Below are positions 50,595 through 58,527 of a stretch of DNA of 64,000 nt, in pieces. Positions within the stretch are counted from its first letter, which is position 1. Every line of letters begins with the position of its first letter. This stretch comes from Deinococcus cellulosilyticus NBRC 106333 = KACC 11606 (GTDB taxonomy: Bacteria > Deinococcota > Deinococci > Deinococcales > Deinococcaceae): NCBI RefSeq assembly GCF_007990775.1, contig NZ_BJXB01000006.1:1-64000 (forward strand), written 5' to 3'. Position numbers and translations under genes: made by a program. Below the pieces are notes generated by a model. The model was not told where the DNA came from, did no database searches, and saw nothing but the letters and a program-made list of their open reading frames with translations.

Positions 50595-50621
50595 TGGCCT
50601 GACCGCACCCCGGTCAGGCCA
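50595..50621 (+). promoter_or_regulatory. Intercistronic hairpin between binding protein and permeases
   Basis: TGGCCTGACC paired with GGTCAGGCCA over a 7-nt loop, with no U-run. It is placed as in malE-malF type operons, where it protects or limits the downstream mRNA. The amino-acid operon at 2891 has the same arrangement. Confidence 0.65.
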
Positions 50622-50642
50622 CCTCTGTTTCAGGGAGCTCCC

Positions 50643-51596
50643 ATGAGTGAAATCACAAGCAACACCTCTGTTCCAAGAAAGCGCAGCAGAAAGCTTTCCT
50701 ACAACACCACCCACCCACTGCTCCCCTGGTTGTACCTGCTGCCCCATGCCATTTTTTTCCTCGGGTTCATTGTTTTCCCGGTCTTTTACGGGATCTACAT
50801 CAGCGTGCACCGCTGGGACCCCCTGTCAGAAAGCCAGCCCTTCGTGGGCATGGAATTTTATGCCAACCTCTTCAAGGCAGGCACCCCACAAAGTGAGTTC
50901 TTCTGGAAGACCTTTATCAACACCACCATTTTCACCGTGGTCAGTGTTCCCCTGCTGGTCGGCACCTCCATCGGACTGGCCGCCCTGCTGTTCAAACCCA
51001 TTTTCGGTCGGGCTTTTTTCCGCTCCATCTTTTTCATGCCTGGCATCCTCGCAGTTTCCGTGATGGGCATTCTGTGGCGGTGGCTCTTTGAGAACCAGAG
51101 CGGTCTGGTGAACATCATCCTCACCGAGTACCTGAAACTGCCCGGCATCCCTTTCCTCACCACCGAAGGCTGGGCCTGGGTGCCCATCGTGCTCGGGACG
51201 GTCTGGTGGACCATCGGTTTCAACATGACCCTGTACCTTGCTGCCATGAACAACATCCCCAAGGCCATCTACGAGGCAGCAGAGATTGACGGGGCCACCG
51301 GATTCCAGCAGTTCAGGTACATCACCTGGCCCAACCTGTCCTCCACAACGCTGTTCGTGGTGGTGACCACCGTGCTCGCTTCCTTCCAGCTTTTCGGTCA
51401 ACCCCAGCTCATCACCTCCGGTGGACCCACCCGTTCCACCCAGTCGGTGATCATGTACATCACCGAAGAGGCCTTCTCCAACAACCAGTTCTCCAGTGCA
51501 GCGGCCATGAGTTTCGTGTTTGGCCTGATCATGCTGATCTTCACGGCCTTCCAGTTCTGGCTGCAGACCCGTGACCTGAGAGGGAGCAAGAAATGA
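50643..51596 (+). CDS. Sugar ABC transporter permease (MalF/UgpA type)
   Basis: This is an inner-membrane permease of 317 residues with six hydrophobic segments. ATG 50643 has CAGGGAGCTCCC upstream. The EAA loop is visible as YEAAEIDGATGFQQFRYITWPNL, the contact with the ATPase. The N-terminal cytoplasmic tail is rich in Arg/Lys, as normal. Its stop overlaps the partner permease start as ATGA. Together with the next protein and the binding protein it forms the importer; the locus lacks an ATPase gene, so a shared MsmK/MalK-type ATPase is expected elsewhere. Confidence 0.95.
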   Translation: MSEITSNTSVPRKRSRKLSYNTTHPLLPWLYLLPHAIFFLGFIVFPVFYGIYISVHRWDPLSESQPFVGMEFYANLFKAGTPQSEFFWKTFINTTIFTVVSVPLLVGTSIGLAALLFKPIFGRAFFRSIFFMPGILAVSVMGILWRWLFENQSGLVNIILTEYLKLPGIPFLTTEGWAWVPIVLGTVWWTIGFNMTLYLAAMNNIPKAIYEAAEIDGATGFQQFRYITWPNLSSTTLFVVVTTVLASFQLFGQPQLITSGGPTRSTQSVIMYITEEAFSNNQFSSAAAMSFVFGLIMLIFTAFQFWLQTRDLRGSKK

Positions 51597-52459
51597 CCAC
51601 CCAGCCCCGCATTCCCCAGCCTCAGACGGAACGCAGGCGTCGGGTCCCGAGAGACATCCCCCGCTTTGTGGTCCTGAGCCTGCTCGCCCTGCTCTTCCTC
51701 GCGCCGATCTACTGGATGCTGTCAACGAGCTTCAAACCCGAGTCGGACACCATCAGCTTGCCCATCCAGTGGTGGCCCAAAAACTTCACCCTTGAGAACT
51801 ACCGGGAGATCCTGACCTCTCCAGACGGCAACATTGGCCGCTGGACCCTCAACTCGGTGTTCACCAGTGTGGCCTACACCCTGTCTCACCTGCTGCTGTG
51901 CGTGCTGGCCGCCTACCCACTGGCCCGCATGAAGTTCCCCGGGCGGGATGCCTGGTTCTGGTTCGTGATTTCCTCCATGATGGTTCCTGGCATCGTGACC
52001 CTGATCCCCAGTTACATCATGATGATTCAGCTGAACTGGATTGACACCTACCACGCCCTGATCTGGCCCGGTGTTTCTGGTGCTTTCGGCGTGTTCTTGC
52101 TCAGACAGTTCTTCATGAGCATTCCTGGAGAGCTTGAAGAGGCTGCAGTGCTGGACGGAGCCAACAGCTGGGTGATCCTCTGGAAGGTGATTGTACCCCT
52201 GTCTGTTCCCGTGCTTGTGACCCTCGGGGTGTTCTCCTTCATGGGAAGCTGGAACAACTACGTGTGGCCCCTCTTCGTGGTGCACGGCGACATGCAGACC
52301 CTGCCTGTCGGAATCACCTCCTTCTCCAGTCGTTACACCACTGATTACGGCAAACTGATGGCCGGGACCGCCATTGCCTCCATCCCCGTGCTGGTGGCCT
52401 ACCTGATCGGGCAGCGTTACCTCGAGCAGGGCCTCTCTGCCGGAGGCAGCAAAGAATGA
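51593..52459 (+). CDS. Sugar ABC transporter permease (MalG/UgpE type)
   Basis: This is the second permease, 288 residues with six hydrophobic segments. The EAA-type loop is ELEEAAVLDGANSWVILWKVIVPLSVP. The motif following the third helix, MKFPGRDAWFW, is typical of MalG. The start overlaps the upstream stop by four bases, and the stop overlaps the GH-A gene start by four bases. It is the partner of the MalF-type permease for a plant-derived oligosaccharide, probably an arabino-oligosaccharide given the surrounding GH43 genes; that substrate is inferred. Confidence 0.95.
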   Translation: MTTQPRIPQPQTERRRRVPRDIPRFVVLSLLALLFLAPIYWMLSTSFKPESDTISLPIQWWPKNFTLENYREILTSPDGNIGRWTLNSVFTSVAYTLSHLLLCVLAAYPLARMKFPGRDAWFWFVISSMMVPGIVTLIPSYIMMIQLNWIDTYHALIWPGVSGAFGVFLLRQFFMSIPGELEEAAVLDGANSWVILWKVIVPLSVPVLVTLGVFSFMGSWNNYVWPLFVVHGDMQTLPVGITSFSSRYTTDYGKLMAGTAIASIPVLVAYLIGQRYLEQGLSAGGSKE

Positions 52460-53691
52460 ACACCTTCTGGTGGGGGGTCGGCATCGAAAACACCAGCATG
52501 CCCGACATGGGCGTGAACGAACTTCTCATGACCGACCACCAGAAGCACTGGCGTGAAGACCTGAGAAAGGCAAAAGACCTCGGGGTGCAGTTCATCCGCT
52601 ACGGCTTGCCCTGGGACATGCAGCACCCTGAAAAAGACCGTTTCGACTGGAGCTGGACGGATCAGGTGGTGGACCTCTTGCAGGACCTCAACCTGAAAGT
52701 GGTCTGGGACCTGATCCACTTCGGAACCCCCTCCTGGCTGGAGGGTGGTTTCCTGAACCCTGAGTATCCTGCCGAGATCGCCCGGTATGCGAGGGCTTTT
52801 GCGGAACGGTACCCCAGGATCACCCTCTTTACCCCTTTCAATGAACCATACATCTGTGCGTTCTTCAGAGGGGGGAATGGGACCTGGCCTCCTTATGGGA
52901 CCACCGCAGAGACTTTTGTGCAGCATCTGGTGCCCATCATTGAAGGGATTCGCCAGACGAACCAGGCCATTTCCAGTGTGAACCCAGAAGTGCAATTCTG
53001 GCTGAACGACGGTGCAGACGGTTTCCGGGCACTGGACACTGAAATCCAGCCTCTGGCAGATGAACTGACCCGGTACCGTTTCATCGCGCTGGATGTGCTG
53101 CTCGGAAAAGCCACCCCGGAAAGCTGGACGGCTCAATTCCTTTTGAAATGCGGTGTTTCTCAGACGTGGCTGGACACCTTCATCCAGAACCCAGTCCAGA
53201 TCGATGTGATCGGCCTGGACTACTATCCTGGCTCGGAGCATGTGATCTTCACCCCCAGAGGTCCGAAACCCGCCAGTGACTGGGGCAGGCGTACCGATTA
53301 CCGTCTGGATGCAGACCCTGAGCCTCCAGGTCTTGGGGAGACCCTCAGGCTGTATTTTGAGCGTTACCAGAAACCCGTCTATGTGGCCGAAACCAGCTCA
53401 GACCGTGACCAGCAGGCATGGCTGAATTACAGTGTGTCCGAGGTGGCCCGTGTCATGGCAGAAGGTGTAAACGTCGTTGCCTACACGTGGTGGCCGTTTT
53501 TTGACCACATCGACTGGAACACCGGACTGACCCGGCTCACCGGATTTGTGTGCCCTTCCGGGCTGTACCACCTGAACGACATGCAGCGCGAACCTGGCCC
53601 TGCAAGAGACCTCTTCAAGACCCTCATTCAGCACCCCCCGAGAGACGCGGGCCAGCGCCATTTTGCCTTCCATCCAGGAGAGACCCCATGA
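52456..53691 (+). CDS. Clan GH-A glycosidase (GH1-like)
   Basis: This is a cytoplasmic TIM-barrel glycosidase of 411 residues. The acid/base glutamate is in TPFNEPYI (E130) and the nucleophile in YVAETSS (E312). LRKAKDLGVQFIRYGLPW and VVWDLIHFGTPSWLEGGFL are clan GH-A features, and the FNEP/ETS pair fits GH1 better than GH5. No signal peptide is present, so it should act on imported sugars. It overlaps the permease stop by four bases and the following GH43 gene by four bases. Exact specificity (beta-galactosidase, beta-glucosidase or other) cannot be assigned from motifs. Confidence 0.85.
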   Translation: MNTFWWGVGIENTSMPDMGVNELLMTDHQKHWREDLRKAKDLGVQFIRYGLPWDMQHPEKDRFDWSWTDQVVDLLQDLNLKVVWDLIHFGTPSWLEGGFLNPEYPAEIARYARAFAERYPRITLFTPFNEPYICAFFRGGNGTWPPYGTTAETFVQHLVPIIEGIRQTNQAISSVNPEVQFWLNDGADGFRALDTEIQPLADELTRYRFIALDVLLGKATPESWTAQFLLKCGVSQTWLDTFIQNPVQIDVIGLDYYPGSEHVIFTPRGPKPASDWGRRTDYRLDADPEPPGLGETLRLYFERYQKPVYVAETSSDRDQQAWLNYSVSEVARVMAEGVNVVAYTWWPFFDHIDWNTGLTRLTGFVCPSGLYHLNDMQREPGPARDLFKTLIQHPPRDAGQRHFAFHPGETP

Positions 53692-54671
53692 AAAGAATGC
53701 TGATGACCGCCATGGCCCTGCTCACCCTCTCGGCCTGTGCACAGGCGGAGAACCGAGTGAAATACCAGAACCCTGTCCTCAACATCAACTTCCCCGACCC
53801 CTTTGTGCTGAAAACCGATGAAGGCTACTACGCCTACGCCACCAATGGCAACGGCAAGGACATCCAGATGGCTTTCAGCAAGGACCTCGTAAACTGGGAC
53901 GTCAAAGGCGACGCACTCGGTGGCCTGCCCTTCTGGGCACAGGGAGGCCTGACCTGGGCCCCTGAAGTCATCCAGAACGGCGAAAAATACCTGATGTACT
54001 ACACCCTCAGGGACACTGCCAGCAATTACCAGTGCATCAGTGTTGCTGTCTCGGATTCCCCGGCGGGACCTTTCAAAGACGACTCTCAGAAGCCCCTGAT
54101 CTGTCAGGCGGATGAAGGGGGCAGCATCGACGCAAGCCCCTTCAGAGACAAAGATGGTCAGCTGTACCTGTACTGGAAGAACGACGGCAACGCCATCGGG
54201 CTCCTGACCTACATTTACGGTCAGAAACTCTCTGCAGATGGCCTTTCCCTGCTCGAAGAGCCAGTGCAACTCCTCTACAACCGTGAGCTCTGGGAGGGGA
54301 ACCTCATTGAAGCCCCCACCATGTACGAGAAAGACGGCTATTACTACCTGCTGTTCTCTGCCAGTGACTTCGCCAGTGACCTGTACGCCGTAGGGTATGC
54401 CGTGGGCAAAAGCCCTCTGGGTGAATTCAAGAAGTTTGAAGACAACCCCATCGTGTACACCGTGGGAGACGTTGCCGGCCCCGGACACCAGACCATCACT
54501 TTCGATGACGCCGGAAACCCCTGGCTGGTCTATCACGCCTGGACTGCCGGGGCCATCGGGGATGATGTGGGCAAGCGCACCATGCGCATTGACCCCATCG
54601 AATTCAAAGACGGCAAGGTGATTTTCAAGGAGCCCACCCTCACCGAGCAGGAAGGGCCAGTCATCAAATGA
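53688..54671 (+). CDS. GH43 lipoprotein (exo/endo-arabinosidase-like)
   Basis: This is a 327-residue GH43 enzyme. A signal peptide with a lipobox LSAC (C17) suggests surface anchoring. The catalytic base is in FPDPFV (D37), the second aspartate in GSIDASPFRDKDGQ, and the acid in NLIEAPTMYEK, so a full GH43 triad is present. No extra carbohydrate-binding domain follows, in contrast to the lipoprotein at 43968. Its ATG overlaps the GH-A gene by four bases. Working with the 605-residue GH43, it should trim arabino-oligosaccharides outside the cell before import. Confidence 0.92.
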   Translation: MKRMLMTAMALLTLSACAQAENRVKYQNPVLNINFPDPFVLKTDEGYYAYATNGNGKDIQMAFSKDLVNWDVKGDALGGLPFWAQGGLTWAPEVIQNGEKYLMYYTLRDTASNYQCISVAVSDSPAGPFKDDSQKPLICQADEGGSIDASPFRDKDGQLYLYWKNDGNAIGLLTYIYGQKLSADGLSLLEEPVQLLYNRELWEGNLIEAPTMYEKDGYYYLLFSASDFASDLYAVGYAVGKSPLGEFKKFEDNPIVYTVGDVAGPGHQTITFDDAGNPWLVYHAWTAGAIGDDVGKRTMRIDPIEFKDGKVIFKEPTLTEQEGPVIK

Positions 54672-54684
54672 GCAGGGGAATCAA

Positions 54685-55797
54685 ATGAACGAGCGCCTTG
54701 AAGACATCCAGCTCAAAACCCAGAAGGTCCGGGAAGTCCTGCAGCAGACAGGTGCTGCCGCAGTGCGTTTCAGAGGCATCGAATGGTTTGGCTGGATCAC
54801 CGCCGGGGGCTCCAGTGCAGTGCTGCAAACCGTGGAAGGCGGGGTGGCTGAAGTTCTGGTCACTCCCACGGAATACATTGTCCTGACCGACGAAATTGAG
54901 GCCCCCAGAATTCGGGATGAAGAGCTCCCTGAAGGCACCCGCATGCATGCTGTGCCCTGGACTGCGCCCCAGCAGGCACAGCAGTTTGTGCAGGGCCTGA
55001 TCGGAGAGGGGCAAATCCTCAGTGACCGTCCTGCTCCGGGTGAATTGCCCCTGCCTGAAAGCCTGTATCTGGTCCGGCATCAGCTGACTGCTTTTGACAT
55101 TGAGCGCTACCGGGAACTGGGCCGCCTCGGTGCACAGGCCATGACCGAAGCGATGTTGAAAGCCAGACCCGAACACACCGAAAACCAGCTGTCCGGTCTG
55201 GGGGCACTTGCGCTCAGGGACCGTGGCCTGGATGTGGGCCTGATTCAGGTGGCAGGGGAGAGGCGACTGCAGTTGTACCGTCACCTGCCTCCAAATGATG
55301 ACGTTCTGGGGAGGCAGGCCATGATGTCCTTCTGTGCCCGCAAAGGGGGCCTCTGGGTGAGCCTGACCCGCTTTGTGGCCTTTGGGCCTCTGACCGATGC
55401 GCAGCTAGAAAAACACCAGAAACTCCAGCAAATCGAAGCTGCTCTCCTCGCAGAAACTCGACCTGCAAGCACCATGGGGCACCTGTACCAGACCGTTCTC
55501 AATGCATATGCTTCGCACAGAGAGGCGCATGCCATTCAGGAACACCATCAGGGAGGCCTGACCGGATATGGCTGTCGTGAACGGGTGGCGACTCCCGGGG
55601 ATGCCTACACCCTGCAGGGCACCCAGGCTTTTGCCTGGAACCCCAGTCTGCGCGGAGCCAAGCTCGAAGACACCATCCTGATGCACCCTGACTCCACGCT
55701 GGAAGTCCTGACCCTGGACCCCACATGGCCCACCCAGGATGTGCAGGGTCTTCCCAGACCCACCGTATGGCAGCATCGCACTCCCGAACACGCCTGA
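54685..55797 (+). CDS. M24 (creatinase/aminopeptidase-fold) family protein without the usual metal ligands
   Basis: This is a 370-residue protein with an N-terminal creatinase-like domain (1-130) and a pita-bread M24-like domain. The latter contains ERYRELGRLGAQAMTEAMLKARPEHTENQLSGLGALALRDRGLD, HHQGGLTGYGCRERVA and AFAWNPSLRGAKLEDTI, which align in order with M24 cores. However, the canonical metal-binding D-x-G...D-T/S-R segment is replaced by MMSFCARKGGLWVSLTRFVAF, so it is probably not a metallopeptidase. Such proteins occur in sugar-catabolism operons. It may be a hydrolase of another type or a binding protein. It lies 13 bases after the GH43 lipoprotein gene. Confidence 0.7.
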   Translation: MNERLEDIQLKTQKVREVLQQTGAAAVRFRGIEWFGWITAGGSSAVLQTVEGGVAEVLVTPTEYIVLTDEIEAPRIRDEELPEGTRMHAVPWTAPQQAQQFVQGLIGEGQILSDRPAPGELPLPESLYLVRHQLTAFDIERYRELGRLGAQAMTEAMLKARPEHTENQLSGLGALALRDRGLDVGLIQVAGERRLQLYRHLPPNDDVLGRQAMMSFCARKGGLWVSLTRFVAFGPLTDAQLEKHQKLQQIEAALLAETRPASTMGHLYQTVLNAYASHREAHAIQEHHQGGLTGYGCRERVATPGDAYTLQGTQAFAWNPSLRGAKLEDTILMHPDSTLEVLTLDPTWPTQDVQGLPRPTVWQHRTPEHA

Positions 55798-55877
55798 ATC
55801 TTCTCCTTTCCGATGTCTTTCATTCCCTTGTCCCCCATCCCCTCTGCAGGATCTCATTCTGCTGACAGGAGCCGAGC

Positions 55878-56807
55878 ATGACCTCTCTCAATCCGCTGTA
55901 TCCAGACTATTTCGCTGACCCCTTCATCCTGAAACACCAGGACCGCTATTACGCTTTCGGAACAGGCCGCAGTGCCCGGGAAGGCATGGCGTTTGAAGTC
56001 CTCACCTCTCCAGACCTGCAGAAGTGGGAATCTTTAGGGGGAGCCCTCCTCCCGGTGGCAGGCTTTGAAGAAGGAGACTACTGGGCCCCTGAAGTGGCCC
56101 ACCACAATGGCAAGTTCTACATGTATTACAGTGTCGGGCATGGCGACAAGGGCCACCACCTGAGGGTTGCGGTATCGGACCGACCGGAAGGTCCCTACCA
56201 GGACCAGGACATTCGCATGGTCCCCAATGAGCCCTTTGCCATTGACCCCAGCCCCTTTCAGGACGAGGACGGACAGTGGTACCTCTACTATGCCAGAGAC
56301 TTTCTGGACGGTGAACGGGTGGGCACCGCACTGGTGGTGGACCGTTTAAAAAGCATGACCGAACTGGAAGGCAACCCCCAGGTGGTCCTGCGGGCAAGCC
56401 AGGACTGGCAGATCTACCAGCGTGACCGTGAGATGTACGGAAGAACCTTTGACTGGCACACCCTGGAAGGCCCTTTCGTGGTCCGACGCAATGGCAAATA
56501 TTACTGCTTCTACTCCGGAGGGGCCTGGATCAACGACACCTACGGAGTGAATTACGCTGTGGCAGAGCATCCCCTGGGTCCCTGGGTGGAGCCCCACAAC
56601 CACGCCAGCATCCTCAACACCCACCTGACCGGGCTCACCGGGCCTGGTCACAACTCGGTGATTGTCACCCATGATGGCAGCGACGGGATTGTTTTCCACG
56701 CCTGGGATGATGACCGCACCCGCAGGCAACTGTACATCCTGCCTCTGGTGTGGACCCCGGAAGGTCCCAGGGTCGAGCGGTCTCCAACCGTGCAGGTGCA
56801 ATCTTAA
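55878..56807 (+). CDS. Cytoplasmic GH43 glycosidase (arabinosidase/xylosidase-like)
   Basis: This is a GH43 enzyme of 309 residues without a signal peptide. ATG 55878 has CAGGAGCCGAGC upstream. Catalytic positions are D in FADPFIL, D in FAIDPSPF, and E in LEGPFVVRR. The W-A-P motif (YWAPEVAHHNGKFYMYYSVG) is typical. It probably splits imported short arabino-oligosaccharides to arabinose. It is last in the arabinan operon, 80 bases after the M24-like gene, and may have its own minor promoter in that gap. No terminator follows, but a REP-like hairpin at 56825 does. Confidence 0.93.
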   Translation: MTSLNPLYPDYFADPFILKHQDRYYAFGTGRSAREGMAFEVLTSPDLQKWESLGGALLPVAGFEEGDYWAPEVAHHNGKFYMYYSVGHGDKGHHLRVAVSDRPEGPYQDQDIRMVPNEPFAIDPSPFQDEDGQWYLYYARDFLDGERVGTALVVDRLKSMTELEGNPQVVLRASQDWQIYQRDREMYGRTFDWHTLEGPFVVRRNGKYYCFYSGGAWINDTYGVNYAVAEHPLGPWVEPHNHASILNTHLTGLTGPGHNSVIVTHDGSDGIVFHAWDDDRTRRQLYILPLVWTPEGPRVERSPTVQVQS

Positions 56808-56824
56808 AATCAGGGGTGGGTTTT

Positions 56825-56854
56825 GCAAGGGCGGGCCGTGTGCTCGTCCTTTTG
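56825..56854. repeat. REP-like hairpin after the third GH43 gene
   Basis: GCAAGGGCGGGC paired imperfectly with GCTCGTCCTTTTGC over a 5-nt loop. It shares the GGGCGGGC core with the elements at 19065 and 43915, and ends the arabinan operon. Confidence 0.5.
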
Positions 56855-56965
56855 CTGTGGAGGGGTTTCCAATCTCCTGGACCCTAACCCTGAGGTGTGA
56901 TGTAGAGTTTTCACGCCTCTGTTGCTTGCCCTACCGCCTGGACGTGTGTCACCTGATGCCTGTGC

Positions 56966-56971
56966 TAAAAT
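56966..56971 (+). promoter_or_regulatory. Extended -10 box of the comB-wecG operon
   Basis: TGC-TAAAAT, an extended -10, lies 76 bases before ATG 57047. No good -35 is seen, as usual for extended -10 promoters. Confidence 0.5.
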
Positions 56972-57046
56972 CACTGCGGAACGTCACCCTTCATCCCTGA
57001 ACTGTTGCCCAATTTTGTGCAATGGAGGGTGCGTCTTGGAGGTCTC

Positions 57047-57757
57047 ATGCGCTTAAAAGTTGATCTTCTGCCCAGAGGCTCCTACCCGGATGTGGTGATC
57101 CTGGTGGATGTCCTCAGGGGCACCACCAATGCCCCCATTCTGCTGGAGGCCGGGGCACAACACATCTACCTCACGCCCAGTCTGAAAACCGCCCGTCTGT
57201 ATGCCCAGGAAAACAACCTGTTGCTGGTTGGGGAGCGGGATGGCGTGCCCATCGAGGGCAGCAATTACCCGGCCAGTCCTGCAGAGCTTCGCAACCTGAG
57301 TCTGGAGCGGGACGTCATGTACATGGCCCAGAGCACACCCCAGGCGGTGCGCAACCTTCAAGGAGCGAAGCATGTGCTGCTGGGCAGCTTTTACAATGCC
57401 CGTGCTGTGGTGAAAACCGCTGTGGAACTCGCCACCGAAGAAATCGCCATTGTTTGCACCGGACATGACGGCAATGAAACCCTCGAAGACACTGTTTGTG
57501 CCGGATTCCTGGCCCGACGCATCGAAAAAATGAAAGAGGTGCAGCTTCTGGATGCTGCCCGCATGGCGATGGCCCTGGTGCGTGCTTTTCCTGATGTGCA
57601 GGAGGCTCTGGTTCAATCTTCAACAGGGCAGCAATTGCAGAAACTCAGGCTGTACGAGGACATTGCAGTTTCCAGCCTGATTTCGCAAACTGATAGGGTG
57701 CCGAAGTTGCTGGAAGTGATTCACCACGAAGAAACCCCCGTTTACAGGTTCCAATGA
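57047..57757 (+). CDS. comB: 2-phosphosulfolactate phosphatase (ComB family)
   Basis: This is a 236-residue ComB-family protein from ATG 57047 (TTGGAGGTCTC upstream). ILVDVLRGTTNAPILLEAGAQHIYLTP, LLVGERDGVPIEGSNYPASP and VVKTAVELATEEIAIVCTGHDGNETLEDTVCAG are typical ComB motifs with conserved acidic residues that bind Mg. In archaea the enzyme makes sulfolactate for coenzyme M. In bacteria lacking that pathway it is of uncertain role, perhaps general phosphatase activity on sulfolactate or related phosphates. No other coenzyme M gene lies nearby. It overlaps the glycosyltransferase start by four bases and may be co-regulated with it. Confidence 0.88.
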   Translation: MRLKVDLLPRGSYPDVVILVDVLRGTTNAPILLEAGAQHIYLTPSLKTARLYAQENNLLLVGERDGVPIEGSNYPASPAELRNLSLERDVMYMAQSTPQAVRNLQGAKHVLLGSFYNARAVVKTAVELATEEIAIVCTGHDGNETLEDTVCAGFLARRIEKMKEVQLLDAARMAMALVRAFPDVQEALVQSSTGQQLQKLRLYEDIAVSSLISQTDRVPKLLEVIHHEETPVYRFQ

Positions 57758-58497
57758 TGCAGAGACTGTCCCTGTTCAATTTTCCCGTTGATCCCCTTGA
57801 TCTCGAGGGTGTGGTGGAAAGACTTGAGGGCTGGATGGGCTCCTTTGATCCCCATACGGTCATCACCCTCAACCCCGAAATTGTCATTCAGGCAGAAGAG
57901 GAAGATGCCGAACTCGCACAGGTGATCCGTGCCGCAGATCTGGTCAGTGCAGACGGTGTGGGCATTGTCTGGGCGGTCAAAAAGATGCTGGATGTGGATT
58001 TGCCTGGCCGGGCCTCTGGCATCGACATTGTCACCCGATTGATGGAACGCCAGGGGGCGAACCTGCGGGTGTTCTTCCTGGGTGGAAAACCTGGAATTGC
58101 TGAACTTGCTGCCAGGAATTCATCCGAGAAATATGGTGTGCAGATTGCAGGCTTCGATCACGGTTACTTCAAGGACGATGGCAACGAGGACCTCAAACTG
58201 GCTGAAAAGATCCGTGCTGCTTACCCACACCTCCTGATCACCTCACTGGGTGCCGGGCGGCAGGAGAAATTCAATCACCGGCACCGCAACCGCCTGAAAG
58301 TGCCCATCATGATTGGTGCAGGTGGCACCCTTGATGTGCTCTCGGGAACGGTGGAACGTGCTCCGGAATGGACCCAGAAAATGAAAGTGGAATGGGCGTA
58401 CCGCATCCTGGGCGACCGCAAACGCTGGAACAGGTTCCCCCGCCTGATGAAATTCGCCATGCGGGTCCAGAACGCCAAACCCATCGAGAAAAAGTAA
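57754..58497 (+). CDS. WecG/TagA/CpsF family glycosyltransferase
   Basis: This is a glycosyltransferase of 247 residues (GT26). The motifs VITLNPEIVIQAEEEDAEL, VSADGVGIVWAVKKM and LRVFFLGGKPGIAELAA followed by LLITSLGAGRQEKFNHRHR and IMIGAGGTLDVLSGTVERAPEW are diagnostic. Family members transfer N-acetylmannosaminuronate or a related sugar to a lipid-linked acceptor in wall teichoic acid or exopolysaccharide synthesis. The start overlaps comB by four bases. The C-terminal basic end is likely membrane-associated. The acceptor and donor are not known here, since no other polysaccharide genes are close. Confidence 0.93.
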   Translation: MMQRLSLFNFPVDPLDLEGVVERLEGWMGSFDPHTVITLNPEIVIQAEEEDAELAQVIRAADLVSADGVGIVWAVKKMLDVDLPGRASGIDIVTRLMERQGANLRVFFLGGKPGIAELAARNSSEKYGVQIAGFDHGYFKDDGNEDLKLAEKIRAAYPHLLITSLGAGRQEKFNHRHRNRLKVPIMIGAGGTLDVLSGTVERAPEWTQKMKVEWAYRILGDRKRWNRFPRLMKFAMRVQNAKPIEKK

Positions 58498-58527
58498 ACG
58501 CAGGAGCCAGAACAGGGCAGCAGGCTT

